Below, piece after piece: positions 8,828 to 16,769 of a stretch of DNA of 52,034 nucleotides. The notes under the pieces are model-generated. The model saw only the letters and a program-made list of their open reading frames with translations, had not been told where the DNA came from and ran no database searches. Origin of the DNA: Colivivens sp963645405. Its GTDB lineage: Bacteria > Bacteroidota > Bacteroidia > Bacteroidales > Bacteroidaceae. The DNA is taken from NCBI GenBank assembly GCA_963645405.1, contig CAVISR010000004.1:1-52034 (forward strand), given 5' to 3'. The position numbers were made by a program, and so were the translations under genes. The first letter of the stretch is position 1; the number at the start of each line of letters is the position of its first letter.

Positions 8828-9763
8828 ATGAAAAAGTTATTTATAGCTTCAATACTGAGCATTGCATCCTTGGGAGCATTCGCACAGTCGAAAGTGTACT
8901 TCACAAAGGAAATCACTCCCGAGTCACTGGTGAAAATCTACAAGGCTCTCGGAGTGAAAGCAAAAGGCAAGGTGGCAGTGAAAATATCCACCGGAGAATC
9001 ATCACGCACCTACTATCTGCGTCCTGAGTTCATCGAGCCATTGGTAAAGAAGGTGAAGGGCACAATCGTGGAATGCAACACAGCCTACGAAGGCAGCCGC
9101 AGCAATACGGAAAGCCATCTGCGCGCCATTGCCGAACGCGGATTCGACAAGATTGCCAAGGTGGACATCATGGACTCGGAAGGCGACATGAAAATACCTG
9201 TTGCCGACTCCACATGGATTAAATACGACATCGTAGGCTCCCACCTTGCCAACTACAACTTCATGATCAACCTCGCCCATTTCAAGGGTCACCAGATGGG
9301 CGGATTCGGAGGAGTGCTGAAGAACGCATCAATAGGCGTGGCATCAAAGAGCGGCAAAGCCAACATCCACTCTGCAGGAAAGAGCGACAGAAATCCTTGG
9401 GGCAACAACAACCAGGACTCATTCACCGAGTCAATGGCTGCCGCAGCACAGGCTGTGCACAACTACTTCAATGGAAAAGTACTCTACATCAATGTGATGA
9501 ACAACATGTCAATCGACTGCGACTGCAACGGCAATCCACAAGAGCCGAGACTGGCTGACGTGGGCATCCTTGCATCAACCGACCCTGTGGCACTCGACAA
9601 GGCTTGCCTTGACATCATCTTCAACCACACCGACAAACCGGGCGACGATGCACGTCCGCTGCAAGGACGCATCAAGCAACTCCACGGTGAACATATCGTA
9701 GAGCATGCAGAGAAAATCGGACTTGGCACTACAAACTACACAATAATCGACTTGGACAAGTAA
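8828..9763 (+). CDS. Exported DUF362 domain protein
   Basis: The 311-aa product has a clear signal peptide (MKKLFIASILSIASLGAFAQ) followed by a DUF362 domain through most of its length. Landmarks are FKGHQMGGFGGVLKNASIG near residue 155 and ASTDPVALDKACLD near 255. A CDCNG cysteine pair lies at about 235. DUF362 proteins are often linked to iron-sulfur proteins, but there is no CxxCxxCxxxC ferredoxin motif here. The reaction is unknown. It sits between the CMD gene (136 nt upstream) and rpiB (74 nt downstream) and may share a transcript with them. Confidence 0.82.
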   Translation: MKKLFIASILSIASLGAFAQSKVYFTKEITPESLVKIYKALGVKAKGKVAVKISTGESSRTYYLRPEFIEPLVKKVKGTIVECNTAYEGSRSNTESHLRAIAERGFDKIAKVDIMDSEGDMKIPVADSTWIKYDIVGSHLANYNFMINLAHFKGHQMGGFGGVLKNASIGVASKSGKANIHSAGKSDRNPWGNNNQDSFTESMAAAAQAVHNYFNGKVLYINVMNNMSIDCDCNGNPQEPRLADVGILASTDPVALDKACLDIIFNHTDKPGDDARPLQGRIKQLHGEHIVEHAEKIGLGTTNYTIIDLDK

Positions 9764-9780
9764 TCGGATTGAACAAATAA
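9747..9780. repeat. 17-bp stop-codon echo after the DUF362 gene
   Basis: TTGGACAAGTAA, the last codons and stop of the gene, is repeated 17 bp later as TTGAACAAATAA. The two 17-bp units (9747-9763, 9764-9780) match at 13 of 17 positions. Confidence 0.45.
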
Positions 9781-9837
9781 CAGAAACATAAACAAACATA
9801 AGGCGTGCCAAGAAAAGGCACAGACAAACGTAGCACT

Positions 9838-10299
9838 ATGGAAATAAAGACAATAGGAATTGCAAGCGACCATGCTGCATTTCAGTTGAAACAGTTCGTG
9901 AAGAAGTATCTGGAAGAGAAAGGTTACGCATACAAAGACTACGGCACATACACCGAAGACAGTTGCAACTATGCCACCTACGGACATGCTCTTGCAGAAG
10001 GGATTGAGAAAGGCGAAGTCTACCCAGGCATTGCCATGTGTGGCAGTGGCGAAGGCATCAGCATGACACTCAACAAGCATCAGGGCATCCGTGCCGGTTT
10101 GGTTTGGCAACCGGAGATTGCCCACCTCATCCGTGAGCACAACAATGCAAACGTCATTGTGTTCCCAGGAAGATTCATCTCTGAGAACGTATGCCGCCAG
10201 TGCCTCGACGAGTTCTTCTCAACTGAGTTCGCAGGCGGACGCCATCAGAAAAGAGTGGAAGAAATCCCGGTGAAGAGCGAACAGCCCAGGAGCAAGTAA
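9838..10299 (+). CDS. rpiB: Ribose 5-phosphate isomerase B (RpiB)
   Basis: RpiB interconverts ribose 5-phosphate and ribulose 5-phosphate in the non-oxidative pentose phosphate pathway. The 153-aa product has the RpiB/LacAB motifs: IASDHAAFQLK at the N-terminus (Asp11, His12), the catalytic Cys68 in MCGSGEGISM, and HNNANVIVFPGRFI. The start at 9838 begins MEIKTIG, with the first strand directly after it. The last ~10 residues (VKSEQPRSK) form a short basic tail beyond the fold. A hairpin at 10354-10373 probably ends the transcript. Confidence 0.93.
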   Translation: MEIKTIGIASDHAAFQLKQFVKKYLEEKGYAYKDYGTYTEDSCNYATYGHALAEGIEKGEVYPGIAMCGSGEGISMTLNKHQGIRAGLVWQPEIAHLIREHNNANVIVFPGRFISENVCRQCLDEFFSTEFAGGRHQKRVEEIPVKSEQPRSK

Positions 10300-10353
10300 T
10301 CCTGCGAAGAGCAAATAAGAGAAAATAAGAGAAAACAGATATATACGATGAAA

Positions 10354-10373
10354 CCCAGGGCAATGCCCCTGGG
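10354..10373. terminator. Hairpin between convergent rpiB and the dehydrogenase gene
   Basis: CCCAGGGC, loop AAT, GCCCCTGGG forms a GC-rich stem with one bulge, followed on the plus strand by TTCTTGTATTCTT. It probably serves rpiB and perhaps the facing gene. Its ends resemble the CCCAGGG termini of the repeat at 51868-52034, so it may also be a relic of that family. Confidence 0.5.
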
Positions 10374-10396
10374 CTTCTTGTATTCTTGCGTTTATC

Positions 10397-10462
10397 TTCA
10401 CCTCGTTCTGTCGTTAACTTCACCTCATTCTGTCATTATCTTCACCTCATTCAGTTTACCAC
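10397..10462. repeat. 22-bp tandem repeat x3 overlapping a stop codon
   Basis: Three contiguous 22-bp units (10397-10418, 10419-10440, 10441-10462) all begin TTCACCTC(G/A)TTC. The third contains the stop codon of the minus-strand dehydrogenase gene (TCA at 10451-10453). The first two lie wholly downstream of that gene. Confidence 0.7.
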
Positions 10463-11398
10463 ATTCTGAGGGTTACCCTTTATGAAAGCCTTCACGTTCT
10501 TGGTGCAGATGTCAATCAGTCGGGTTCTTGCCTCCTTGGTTGCCCAGGCAATGTGAGGGGTGAGGAAACAGTTCTTGGCTGTCAGCAGCGGATTGTCGGC
10601 TGAAGCAGGCTCCGAGGACAGGACATCAGCGCCATAGGCAGCAATCAGTCCCTCGTTGAGGGCTTGTGCCACATCGGCTTCGTTCACCACTGGACCTCGG
10701 CTCGTATTGATAAGTATCGCAGACGGTTTCATCAGTTGAAGCCGCTCCATATTTACCAAGTCTTTTGTTGTCTCGGTCAGAGGACAATGCAGACTCAGCA
10801 CATCGCTTTCCTTGAAGAGAGTTTCCATCGACACTTTCTCGAAGCCTTTTGGCAACTCTTCCTTCGACGAGAAGGCAATCACATCCATGCCAAATGCTTG
10901 TGCAATCTTGGCTACAGCCATTCCTGTATGTCCCATACCGACAATGCCAAACACTTTCCCTGCCAGTTCGGTGTGGGTGAAGTCATAGTAACAGAAGTCC
11001 TTGCAGTCGGTCCATCTGCCGTTCTTGTTGGCTTCGGCATAATGCCCCACCCTATTGGTTATGTTAAGGATATGTGCCCAAACCATCTGTGCCACGCTTT
11101 CGGTGCTGTATGCCGGGATATTGGTGACCACGATGCTCTGCCGGCTGGCAACTTCAAGGTCAACCACATTGTATCCAGTTGCCAACACACCTATGTAACT
11201 GAGGTGGGGCAACTGGTTGAGGATTTCGGCATCGAGCACCACTTTGTTTGTGAGCACAATGTCGTGTCCCTTGCACCTCTCCACGACTTCGTCGGGAGAT
11301 GTGCGTTCGTAGACATCCAGTTCTGTCAACTCTTCGAGCTGGCGCCATGAGAGGTCGCCGGGGTTGACTGTGTATGAATCAAGTATTACTGCTTTCAC
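10451..11398 (-). CDS. D-2-hydroxyacid dehydrogenase (glycerate dehydrogenase-like)
   Basis: The 315-aa NAD-dependent enzyme reduces a 2-keto acid such as hydroxypyruvate; the exact substrate is inferred from resemblance to glycerate dehydrogenase. The Rossmann loop GIVGMGHTG lies near residue 150. The catalytic Arg is in NTSRGPVV, the acidic partner in ADVLSSEP and the general-base His in LTPHIAWAT. Length fits the family. Its start overlaps the end of the crp-like gene by 20 nt, so the two are probably co-transcribed. The 3' end carries a three-unit 22-bp array. Confidence 0.87.
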   Translation of the reverse strand: MKAVILDSYTVNPGDLSWRQLEELTELDVYERTSPDEVVERCKGHDIVLTNKVVLDAEILNQLPHLSYIGVLATGYNVVDLEVASRQSIVVTNIPAYSTESVAQMVWAHILNITNRVGHYAEANKNGRWTDCKDFCYYDFTHTELAGKVFGIVGMGHTGMAVAKIAQAFGMDVIAFSSKEELPKGFEKVSMETLFKESDVLSLHCPLTETTKDLVNMERLQLMKPSAILINTSRGPVVNEADVAQALNEGLIAAYGADVLSSEPASADNPLLTAKNCFLTPHIAWATKEARTRLIDICTKNVKAFIKGNPQNVVN

Positions 11399-11990
11399 GT
11401 TTGTTTATTGTATTTCTTACTCTGCTCAATGTCTCGGGAGCCATTCTCAGGTATGATGCCACATACTTAAGAGGTGTACGTCGTATGACTTCGCTATCTC
11501 TATGCATGAGTGTCATATACTTGTTGATTGGTGTCTCGTCGAGCAGTTTGTATATTTCTTCTTTCTTTGCTATCACCGACTCCACTATGGCGAACAGCAG
11601 GTCGCTCAGTTCCCTGTTTTCCGCTGCCAGGTTCTTGAACTGCCGGTAGTTTATCGCATAGAGATAAGTCGGTTCGAGTGTCTGCACATTGAGTTGCGAC
11701 TTCATGTGGGCGAAAAGGCTTTCGTTGCACATCAGCATGTCACCTTCATGCACTATGTCGACCACATTGTCGAATCCGTCTTTGCTGTAGTACTGGCGGA
11801 CAAGTCCTTTCAACAGATAGAACATGTTGATGTCTGTCCTCGCACCCTCCATGATGAGTGTCCTGTGCTTGAAATGCATCGGTTGCAGCAAGTCTGCCAG
11901 CAAGCCAGAGGCATCGTAGCCCAACCGCACGTTGTATTTCCTTGCAATCTCGCGCACAGCGTCTCTTTTGTTGTCGTAAAATACTTTCAT
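11379..11990 (-). CDS. Crp/Fnr-family transcriptional regulator
   Basis: The 203-aa protein has an N-terminal cyclic-nucleotide-binding-type beta-barrel (residues ~20-130, including LLKGLVRQYYSKDG and VHEGDMLMCNESLF). A C-terminal helix-turn-helix follows (RRTPLKYVASYLRMAPETLS). The barrel lacks a clear phosphate-binding RxS motif and the Fnr cysteines, so its signal is not evident. The gene overlaps the dehydrogenase gene by 20 nt and may control it. Confidence 0.8.
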   Translation of the reverse strand: MKVFYDNKRDAVREIARKYNVRLGYDASGLLADLLQPMHFKHRTLIMEGARTDINMFYLLKGLVRQYYSKDGFDNVVDIVHEGDMLMCNESLFAHMKSQLNVQTLEPTYLYAINYRQFKNLAAENRELSDLLFAIVESVIAKKEEIYKLLDETPINKYMTLMHRDSEVIRRTPLKYVASYLRMAPETLSRVRNTINKRESSNT

Positions 11991-12195
11991 TTGTCGTTTG
12001 TGTTTGTTGTTGTGTTATGTGTGTTGTATGTGTGTGCGTATTGTGTGTTGTATATGTGCTATATTATAATATGTGTCGTACTCGTCTTTCGTATTGTTTT
12101 TCGTCTTAGACTTTCTTATTGTCTTACGTATCGACTTTTTTATCGTCCTCCGTCTGTGTATCTTGTCTTTCGTCTGTAATTCTTTTGGTGTTTAT
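11991..12195. other. Strand-asymmetric T/G-rich intergenic tract
   Basis: The tract separates the YggS stop from the crp-like start. Its plus strand is almost free of A-runs. The first half is (TGTGT)-like and the second half consists of degenerate ~20-bp units of CGTCTT-type pyrimidine sequence running up to the yggS stop. No promoter of the TAnnTTTG type and no clean terminator are visible. Confidence 0.4.
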
Positions 12196-12879
12196 TCATG
12201 CGTTGTAGTTGCGCAGTCCGAATATCTTGCTGCCCACCCGCACCAGTGTGCTTCCTTCTTCCAGTGCTATGCGATAGTCGTCGCTCATGCCCATTGACAG
12301 TTCGCTGAAACTCTCGTCGTCAGGGAAGAAGCGTTTGCGAGCTTCCTCGAATGTGTCGTGTGCCAGACGGAATTCCCTCCGTATCTGGGCTTCGTCATCT
12401 GTGTTGGTAGCCATGCACATCAAGCCTCTCAGCCTCACGTGCTCCAGCTTTCTGTATCCTCCTTCCTGCAGGACATCGAGCAGTTCTGCCGGAAGAAAAC
12501 CGTATTTCGTCTCCTCTTGTGCCACATGTATCTGCAGCAGGCAATCAATCACCCTGCCAGCCTTGCCAGCCTGCTTGTCGATTTCCCGGAGGAGTTTCAT
12601 GGAGTCGACCGAATGGATGAGGCTGATGTAGGGTGCGATGTACTTCACCTTGTTGGTCTGCAAGTGTCCGATGAAGTGCCATTCGATGTCAGCCGGCAGT
12701 GCCGGTTGTTTCGTTTCGAGTTCCTGCACATGGCTTTCTCCAAATATCCGCTGTCCTGCACCGTAAGCCTCCATGATGGCTTCAGCCGGATGATATTTGG
12801 AGACAGCCACAAGCCGGGCTTTCGTCCCTGTCAGATCATTCAGTACCTTCTTCAGGTTTGTCTGCAACTCTGTCGTCAT
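12196..12879 (-). CDS. YggS-family PLP homeostasis protein
   Basis: The 227-aa protein belongs to the YggS/PROSC family. These bind pyridoxal phosphate, show no catalytic activity, and buffer PLP and amino/keto-acid pools. The Schiff-base lysine is in VAVSKYHP. IFGESHVQEL, EWHFIGHLQTNK and the C-terminal LSMGMSDDYRIALEEGSTLVRVG with IFG are typical. The start MTTELQTNLKKV at 12879 is set by the family N-terminus. It lies 44 nt inside the preceding DUF4494 gene, in another frame. Confidence 0.88.
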   Translation of the reverse strand: MTTELQTNLKKVLNDLTGTKARLVAVSKYHPAEAIMEAYGAGQRIFGESHVQELETKQPALPADIEWHFIGHLQTNKVKYIAPYISLIHSVDSMKLLREIDKQAGKAGRVIDCLLQIHVAQEETKYGFLPAELLDVLQEGGYRKLEHVRLRGLMCMATNTDDEAQIRREFRLAHDTFEEARKRFFPDDESFSELSMGMSDDYRIALEEGSTLVRVGSKIFGLRNYNA

Positions 12880-13333
12880 CTTGTTTTTCCTCCACAACTT
12901 CGAATGGGAACACGTCGAGCAGGTTGGTTTCCTGGATTGCAGCAATCTCAAAGTCTGCCATTGTTCCTTTCATGCCTTCCTCGAAACGGTCGAGAGCACC
13001 GCGGAAGTTGGCTGCCTGCACCAGCATGTAGTGGGATGAGCGCTTCTCTGTCTGTGTCTTCTCGTCGAGAGTGATAAAATTGCACTTCACCTTATACCAT
13101 TTGTCGGCATTGTCGGCATCATTGATGAAGAGTTCGTCAATCTTGGCTGGAGTGATGTTCTTTATCTCGAGCTGTCCGTTGCAGAACGGTGACACCTCTC
13201 TTGTTATTCTTGCTTCTGCATCTGTAAAATTAAGTGCGTCAACGAGATAAGACTCCTTAAACTTCTTGTTCATTCCGCCTTCAACAGCCTTCTCTGACTC
13301 CACTTTACATTCAAACCAATAATTTCCTAACAT
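12836..13333 (-). CDS. DUF4494 family protein
   Basis: This is a 165-aa cytoplasmic protein beginning MLGNYWFECKVESEKAVEGG, typical of DUF4494, a small Bacteroidota family without assigned function. Residues ~60-135 form an alpha/beta region ending in FEIAAIQETNLLDVF. The acidic C-terminal tail (EEKQDDDRVADKPEEGTE) is encoded largely by DNA that also encodes the first 14 residues of YggS in another frame. A TACCTTTG box lies 55 nt upstream. Confidence 0.75.
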   Translation of the reverse strand: MLGNYWFECKVESEKAVEGGMNKKFKESYLVDALNFTDAEARITREVSPFCNGQLEIKNITPAKIDELFINDADNADKWYKVKCNFITLDEKTQTEKRSSHYMLVQAANFRGALDRFEEGMKGTMADFEIAAIQETNLLDVFPFEVVEEKQDDDRVADKPEEGTE

Positions 13334-13387
13334 GATTTCCTTGTTATTTCTGTTCTAATTCGTGATATTCATTTGAGTTTTATATTG

Positions 13388-13395
13388 CAAAGGTA
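13388..13395 (-). promoter_or_regulatory. -7 box of the DUF4494-yggS unit
   Basis: Minus-strand TACCTTTG fits TAnnTTTG about 55 nt before the DUF4494 start. No TTTG is present at the expected -33 position. Confidence 0.4.
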
Positions 13396-13613
13396 CAAAA
13401 ATTCTACAAGACTGAACGAAAGAACCCGATAAAATAAGGGTTGAGCCGCAAAAAATCATCATCGCAGAACGCGGGGACAAGTCGTGGGAACTGCATAACA
13501 TCGGAGTTCGGAAAGCAGGTTTCCCGTCATCCATCCGGAAGTCAGCCGAACACCTCTCCCCTTCGTGCATTATTTCGCAACTCGGGAAACACGGAAAAGG
13601 CAGAACGCACTCA
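13396..13613. other. Intergenic remainder between divergent transcription units
   Basis: Apart from the flanking promoter boxes and the 22-bp array that starts at 13614, I see no gene, hairpin or repeat in this stretch. Confidence 0.4.
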
Positions 13614-13679
13614 TTTTCCCAGTCAGGAAAATAATTTTTCCCAGTTAGGAAAATAAAATTTTGTGCTTAGGCAATTTTT
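13614..13679. repeat. 22-bp tandem palindromic units (two clear, one degenerate)
   Basis: Units at 13614-13635 and 13636-13657 start TTTTCCCAGT(C/T)AGGAAAA. Each has TTTTCC and GGAAAA arms about a short centre. A third, degenerate unit (13658-13679) holds the TTTG element of the promoter for the DUF4468 operon. The first 22-bp unit is repeated letter for letter at 47748-47769. Confidence 0.65.
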
Positions 13680-13690
13680 CCGTAATTTTG
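13660..13690 (+). promoter_or_regulatory. Promoter of the DUF4468-porin operon
   Basis: TTTG (13660-13663), 19 nt, TAATTTTG (13683-13690) is a full match to the Bacteroidota promoter, 45 nt before the ATG at 13736. The -33 element lies within the last degenerate 22-bp unit. Confidence 0.65.
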
Positions 13691-13735
13691 CGGTTACATA
13701 ATTAAGACAGTAAACTACACACAAAAAGAAACAAC

Positions 13736-14380
13736 ATGAATAGACTTGTAATTGCACTGATGATTGCACTGTTCCCGGCATGCACTTATGCACAAAACAA
13801 AGGGATGTTCGCAAAGAACCCTGATACGAAGAAAATAATCGACGACACTCCCTACCTGCAAGGCGCAGTGCCCGAAGTGAACGGGAAAGTGGTGTTCTCG
13901 CAGACAATTGCCGCACCCGGAAAGAGCAAGGCTGAACTCTACACCCTCGTAGGCTCGTGGGCATCAGCACGCTTCCTGCAGAACGTGGAAAACGGCAAAT
14001 GGACCGACAAAGACTATTTCCGCAACTTGGAGATGTCGGGAGTGAAGACCAACGACGAAAGCGCCGGCAAACTCCTCGTCCAGGGCAACGAAGAACTCGT
14101 GTTCAGAAACAGTTTCCTCGCCAAGGACTACACTGAAATCACATACCAGCTCCATATCGACATCAAGGACGGGGCGGTGAGCGTGTCAATGCAGAACATC
14201 TCCTACGTCTACACCTTCTCATCAGAGAAAGAGCGTGTCGAAGCCGAATCGCTCATCACCGACTCAGAGTCATTCAACAAGAAAGGCGAATTCTATAAGG
14301 TCAACCGCAAGTTCCGCGTGAAGACCATCAACCTGAAGGACGAACTGTTCTCAGAAATCGCCACCACAATCCAGCAGTAA
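13736..14380 (+). CDS. DUF4468 domain-containing exported protein
   Basis: The 214-aa product has a signal peptide (ending CTYAQ) and a DUF4468 (TBP-like fold) domain from about residue 50, beginning VVFSQTIAAPGKSKAELY. No catalytic motif is visible. It is the first gene of a compact cluster, followed after 3 nt by a small membrane protein gene and then directly by a porin gene. A role with that porin or in the envelope is an inference from position. The array of 22-bp units sits over its promoter. Confidence 0.75.
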   Translation: MNRLVIALMIALFPACTYAQNKGMFAKNPDTKKIIDDTPYLQGAVPEVNGKVVFSQTIAAPGKSKAELYTLVGSWASARFLQNVENGKWTDKDYFRNLEMSGVKTNDESAGKLLVQGNEELVFRNSFLAKDYTEITYQLHIDIKDGAVSVSMQNISYVYTFSSEKERVEAESLITDSESFNKKGEFYKVNRKFRVKTINLKDELFSEIATTIQQ

Positions 14381-14383
14381 CAA

Positions 14384-14647
14384 ATGAAATCAGACGAGAT
14401 TGACAAAATCATAGCGGAAGCCCTCGAGAACGACAAGAAGAAAAAGCACAAAGGAAAGAAAATCGGGCGACAGTCCGACGGCATACTCACTGCACGCAAA
14501 ATCCTCAACGCAGTGTTCATGCTCGGCTTCCTTGCCGCAGTAATCATCTACTTCGTTTTCCCCGACCAGAAAGCACTCTTCTTCTCGGTAGGGTTCGGTG
14601 CGCTCCTGCTGAAAGTCATTGAGTTCTACCTCCGATTCATGTTCTAA
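14384..14647 (+). CDS. Small membrane protein of unknown function
   Basis: The 87-aa protein starts with a charged, lysine-rich segment (ALENDKKKKHKGKKIGRQ) followed by two predicted transmembrane helices, roughly residues 40-60 (ILNAVFMLGFLAAVIIYFVF) and 62-82. I do not recognise the family. The gene sits 3 nt after the DUF4468 gene, and its TAA is directly followed by the porin ATG, so it is almost certainly translated with its neighbours. The basic N-terminus should face the cytoplasm. Confidence 0.7.
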   Translation: MKSDEIDKIIAEALENDKKKKHKGKKIGRQSDGILTARKILNAVFMLGFLAAVIIYFVFPDQKALFFSVGFGALLLKVIEFYLRFMF

Positions 14648-16690
14648 ATGAGACAAAAGCTAATTCTACTCCTGCTTCTGTTGCCGGTCATGGCATCCGC
14701 ACAGCGTATCATCGGAGACCTCGAGAGCAACACCGACAAAAGCATGATTCAGGAAGACTCCGTCGACGACAAGAAGAAAGAAAACAAAATCGTGCCAGTC
14801 GACGTGCGCGCATGGACCATCGACGAGGTCTATGGCAACCGCTCCGTTGCCACAGTCGACACCATGCAACACCTTTTCCAAAACACCAACCTGGCTGAAG
14901 GCATACGCGGACACTACAACCACCTGGGCAACCTCGGTTCCCCACGGCTCAACCGCATCTTCATGGAACGCAACGACAACGACGAATTCATCTTCCTCCG
15001 TCCGTTCGACCAGTTCTACGTGCCAGCCGACAAGTTCCTATTCTACAACACCCGCTCGCCCTACCTCAATGCCACCTACAACTGCGTAGGATCAAAAGAG
15101 ACAGGCGACGACCACGTGAAAGTGGTCTATACGCAGAATGCAGGAAAACGAATCAACTTCGGAGGACTCTACGACTACATGTACGGACAAGGCTACTATG
15201 CCAACCAGTCCACATCCTACATGGGAGCATCCGGATGGGCATCCTACCTGGGCGACAAGTACGAATTCAAGTTCTACTACACCCACAACTTCATGAAGAT
15301 GGCAGAAAACGGAGGCATCACCGACGAGAGCTACATCACCGACAAAGAGTCGATGTCGTCCAACGTCAAGTCAAACGACATCCCCACCTACTTGTCGAAC
15401 ACATGGTCAAGGCAAGAGCACGACATCATCCACTTCAACCACCGCTACAACATCGGATTCTATCGCGAGACCGGCGACACCACCAACATCCAGGAAGAAT
15501 TCGTGCCAGTCACCAGCCTCTTCCACACAGTCTCCATGCGCTATCTGCGCCGCAACTACCGTGCCTACACCACCCCCGACAACTACCACACCTACACCTA
15601 TCTTGACGGCGACACCACCAACGACCGCACAAAAGACCTCGTGGTGAAGAACATCGTGGGAATCTCCCTCCGTGAAGGCTTCAACAAATATGCAGCAGCA
15701 GGCATCAACGCCTACGTGGAGTTCGAGCACCAGAGCTTCGAAATGCCCGACACCTTCGTCACCACACTCACACAGTCCGTGCGCTACCTCAACAAGAACA
15801 AGGTAAAGGAAAACAACATATCCATCGGCGGGCAGTTGCTGAGAACCCAAGGCAAGCAACTCCATTTCAACATCGATGCCCACCTCACACTCACCGGCGA
15901 ACGGTCAGGCGACTTCTACGTTGACGGACGCGGAGAACTCAACGTGCCAGTACTCGGCGACACAGCTCAGCTCGTGGTAAACGCCTCCGTACGCAACCAG
16001 TTGCCCTCCTACTACATCCGCCATTTCCATTCCACACACGCATGGTGGGACTATGATTTCGACAAGGAAAACCGCACACGCATCCAGGGCCAGCTGACCA
16101 TACCCCACACCAAGACCACCATCACCGTGGGAGCAGAAAACATAAAGAACTACACATACTTTGCCAACACCGGACTGGCATACACCGACGGTTCCACAAC
16201 CCGCTATTCCAACAACGTCACCCCGATGCAGCACTCCGGCAGCATCCAGGTGCTGAGCGCCAATCTGAGCCAGCAAATCAAGTTGGGCATCCTCCACATC
16301 GAGCTCGATGCCACCTACCAGAAGACCGGCAACAAACAAGTACTGCCCCTCCCCACCCTCTCGCTCTTTGCCAACGCATACATCAAGTTCCGCATTGCCA
16401 AAGTCCTCGGCTGCGAACTGGGAGCCGACGTGAAGTACTTCACCGAATACTATGCCCCCGACTACTCACCCGTAGTCAGCCAGTTCATGATACAAAACCA
16501 GCAAAACCTCGTAAAGACAGGCAACTATCCGCTGGTCAGCGCCTATGCCAACTTCGACCTCAAGCGCACACGCTTCTACGTGCAGTACTACCATGCCAAC
16601 CAAAGCGACGGACGCTACTTCTGGGCACCGGGCTACCCCATCAATCCGTCATGCATACGGTTCGGACTGAGCTGGAACTTCTACGACTAA
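14648..16690 (+). CDS. Putative outer-membrane porin (PF14121-like)
   Basis: The 680-aa product has a signal peptide (cleavage after ASAQ) and then IIGDLESNTDKS and a linker. The rest is a long series of alternating aromatic/polar strands ending in LSWNFYD, as expected of an outer-membrane beta-barrel. Size and the N-terminal sequence match the Bacteroidota family annotated as putative porin. Cargo is unknown. It is third in the DUF4468 operon. The downstream cyclophilin-fusion gene may share the transcript. Confidence 0.8.
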   Translation: MRQKLILLLLLLPVMASAQRIIGDLESNTDKSMIQEDSVDDKKKENKIVPVDVRAWTIDEVYGNRSVATVDTMQHLFQNTNLAEGIRGHYNHLGNLGSPRLNRIFMERNDNDEFIFLRPFDQFYVPADKFLFYNTRSPYLNATYNCVGSKETGDDHVKVVYTQNAGKRINFGGLYDYMYGQGYYANQSTSYMGASGWASYLGDKYEFKFYYTHNFMKMAENGGITDESYITDKESMSSNVKSNDIPTYLSNTWSRQEHDIIHFNHRYNIGFYRETGDTTNIQEEFVPVTSLFHTVSMRYLRRNYRAYTTPDNYHTYTYLDGDTTNDRTKDLVVKNIVGISLREGFNKYAAAGINAYVEFEHQSFEMPDTFVTTLTQSVRYLNKNKVKENNISIGGQLLRTQGKQLHFNIDAHLTLTGERSGDFYVDGRGELNVPVLGDTAQLVVNASVRNQLPSYYIRHFHSTHAWWDYDFDKENRTRIQGQLTIPHTKTTITVGAENIKNYTYFANTGLAYTDGSTTRYSNNVTPMQHSGSIQVLSANLSQQIKLGILHIELDATYQKTGNKQVLPLPTLSLFANAYIKFRIAKVLGCELGADVKYFTEYYAPDYSPVVSQFMIQNQQNLVKTGNYPLVSAYANFDLKRTRFYVQYYHANQSDGRYFWAPGYPINPSCIRFGLSWNFYD

Positions 16691-16708
16691 AACAAACGTG
16701 ACCGGAAG

Positions 16709-16744
16709 GCAAGTAAATACAAAGCAGCAAGTAAATACAAAGCA
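16709..16744. repeat. 18-bp direct repeat x2 between porin and cyclophilin genes
   Basis: GCAAGTAAATACAAAGCA occurs twice in immediate succession (16709-16726 and 16727-16744), about 20 nt after the porin stop. Confidence 0.75.
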
Positions 16745-16769
16745 CAACAGACATAACCCCACCACAAAT

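Noticed and set aside
12001..12195. Small RNA gene
   Set aside because: Low-complexity T-rich sequence without promoter, hairpin or terminator.
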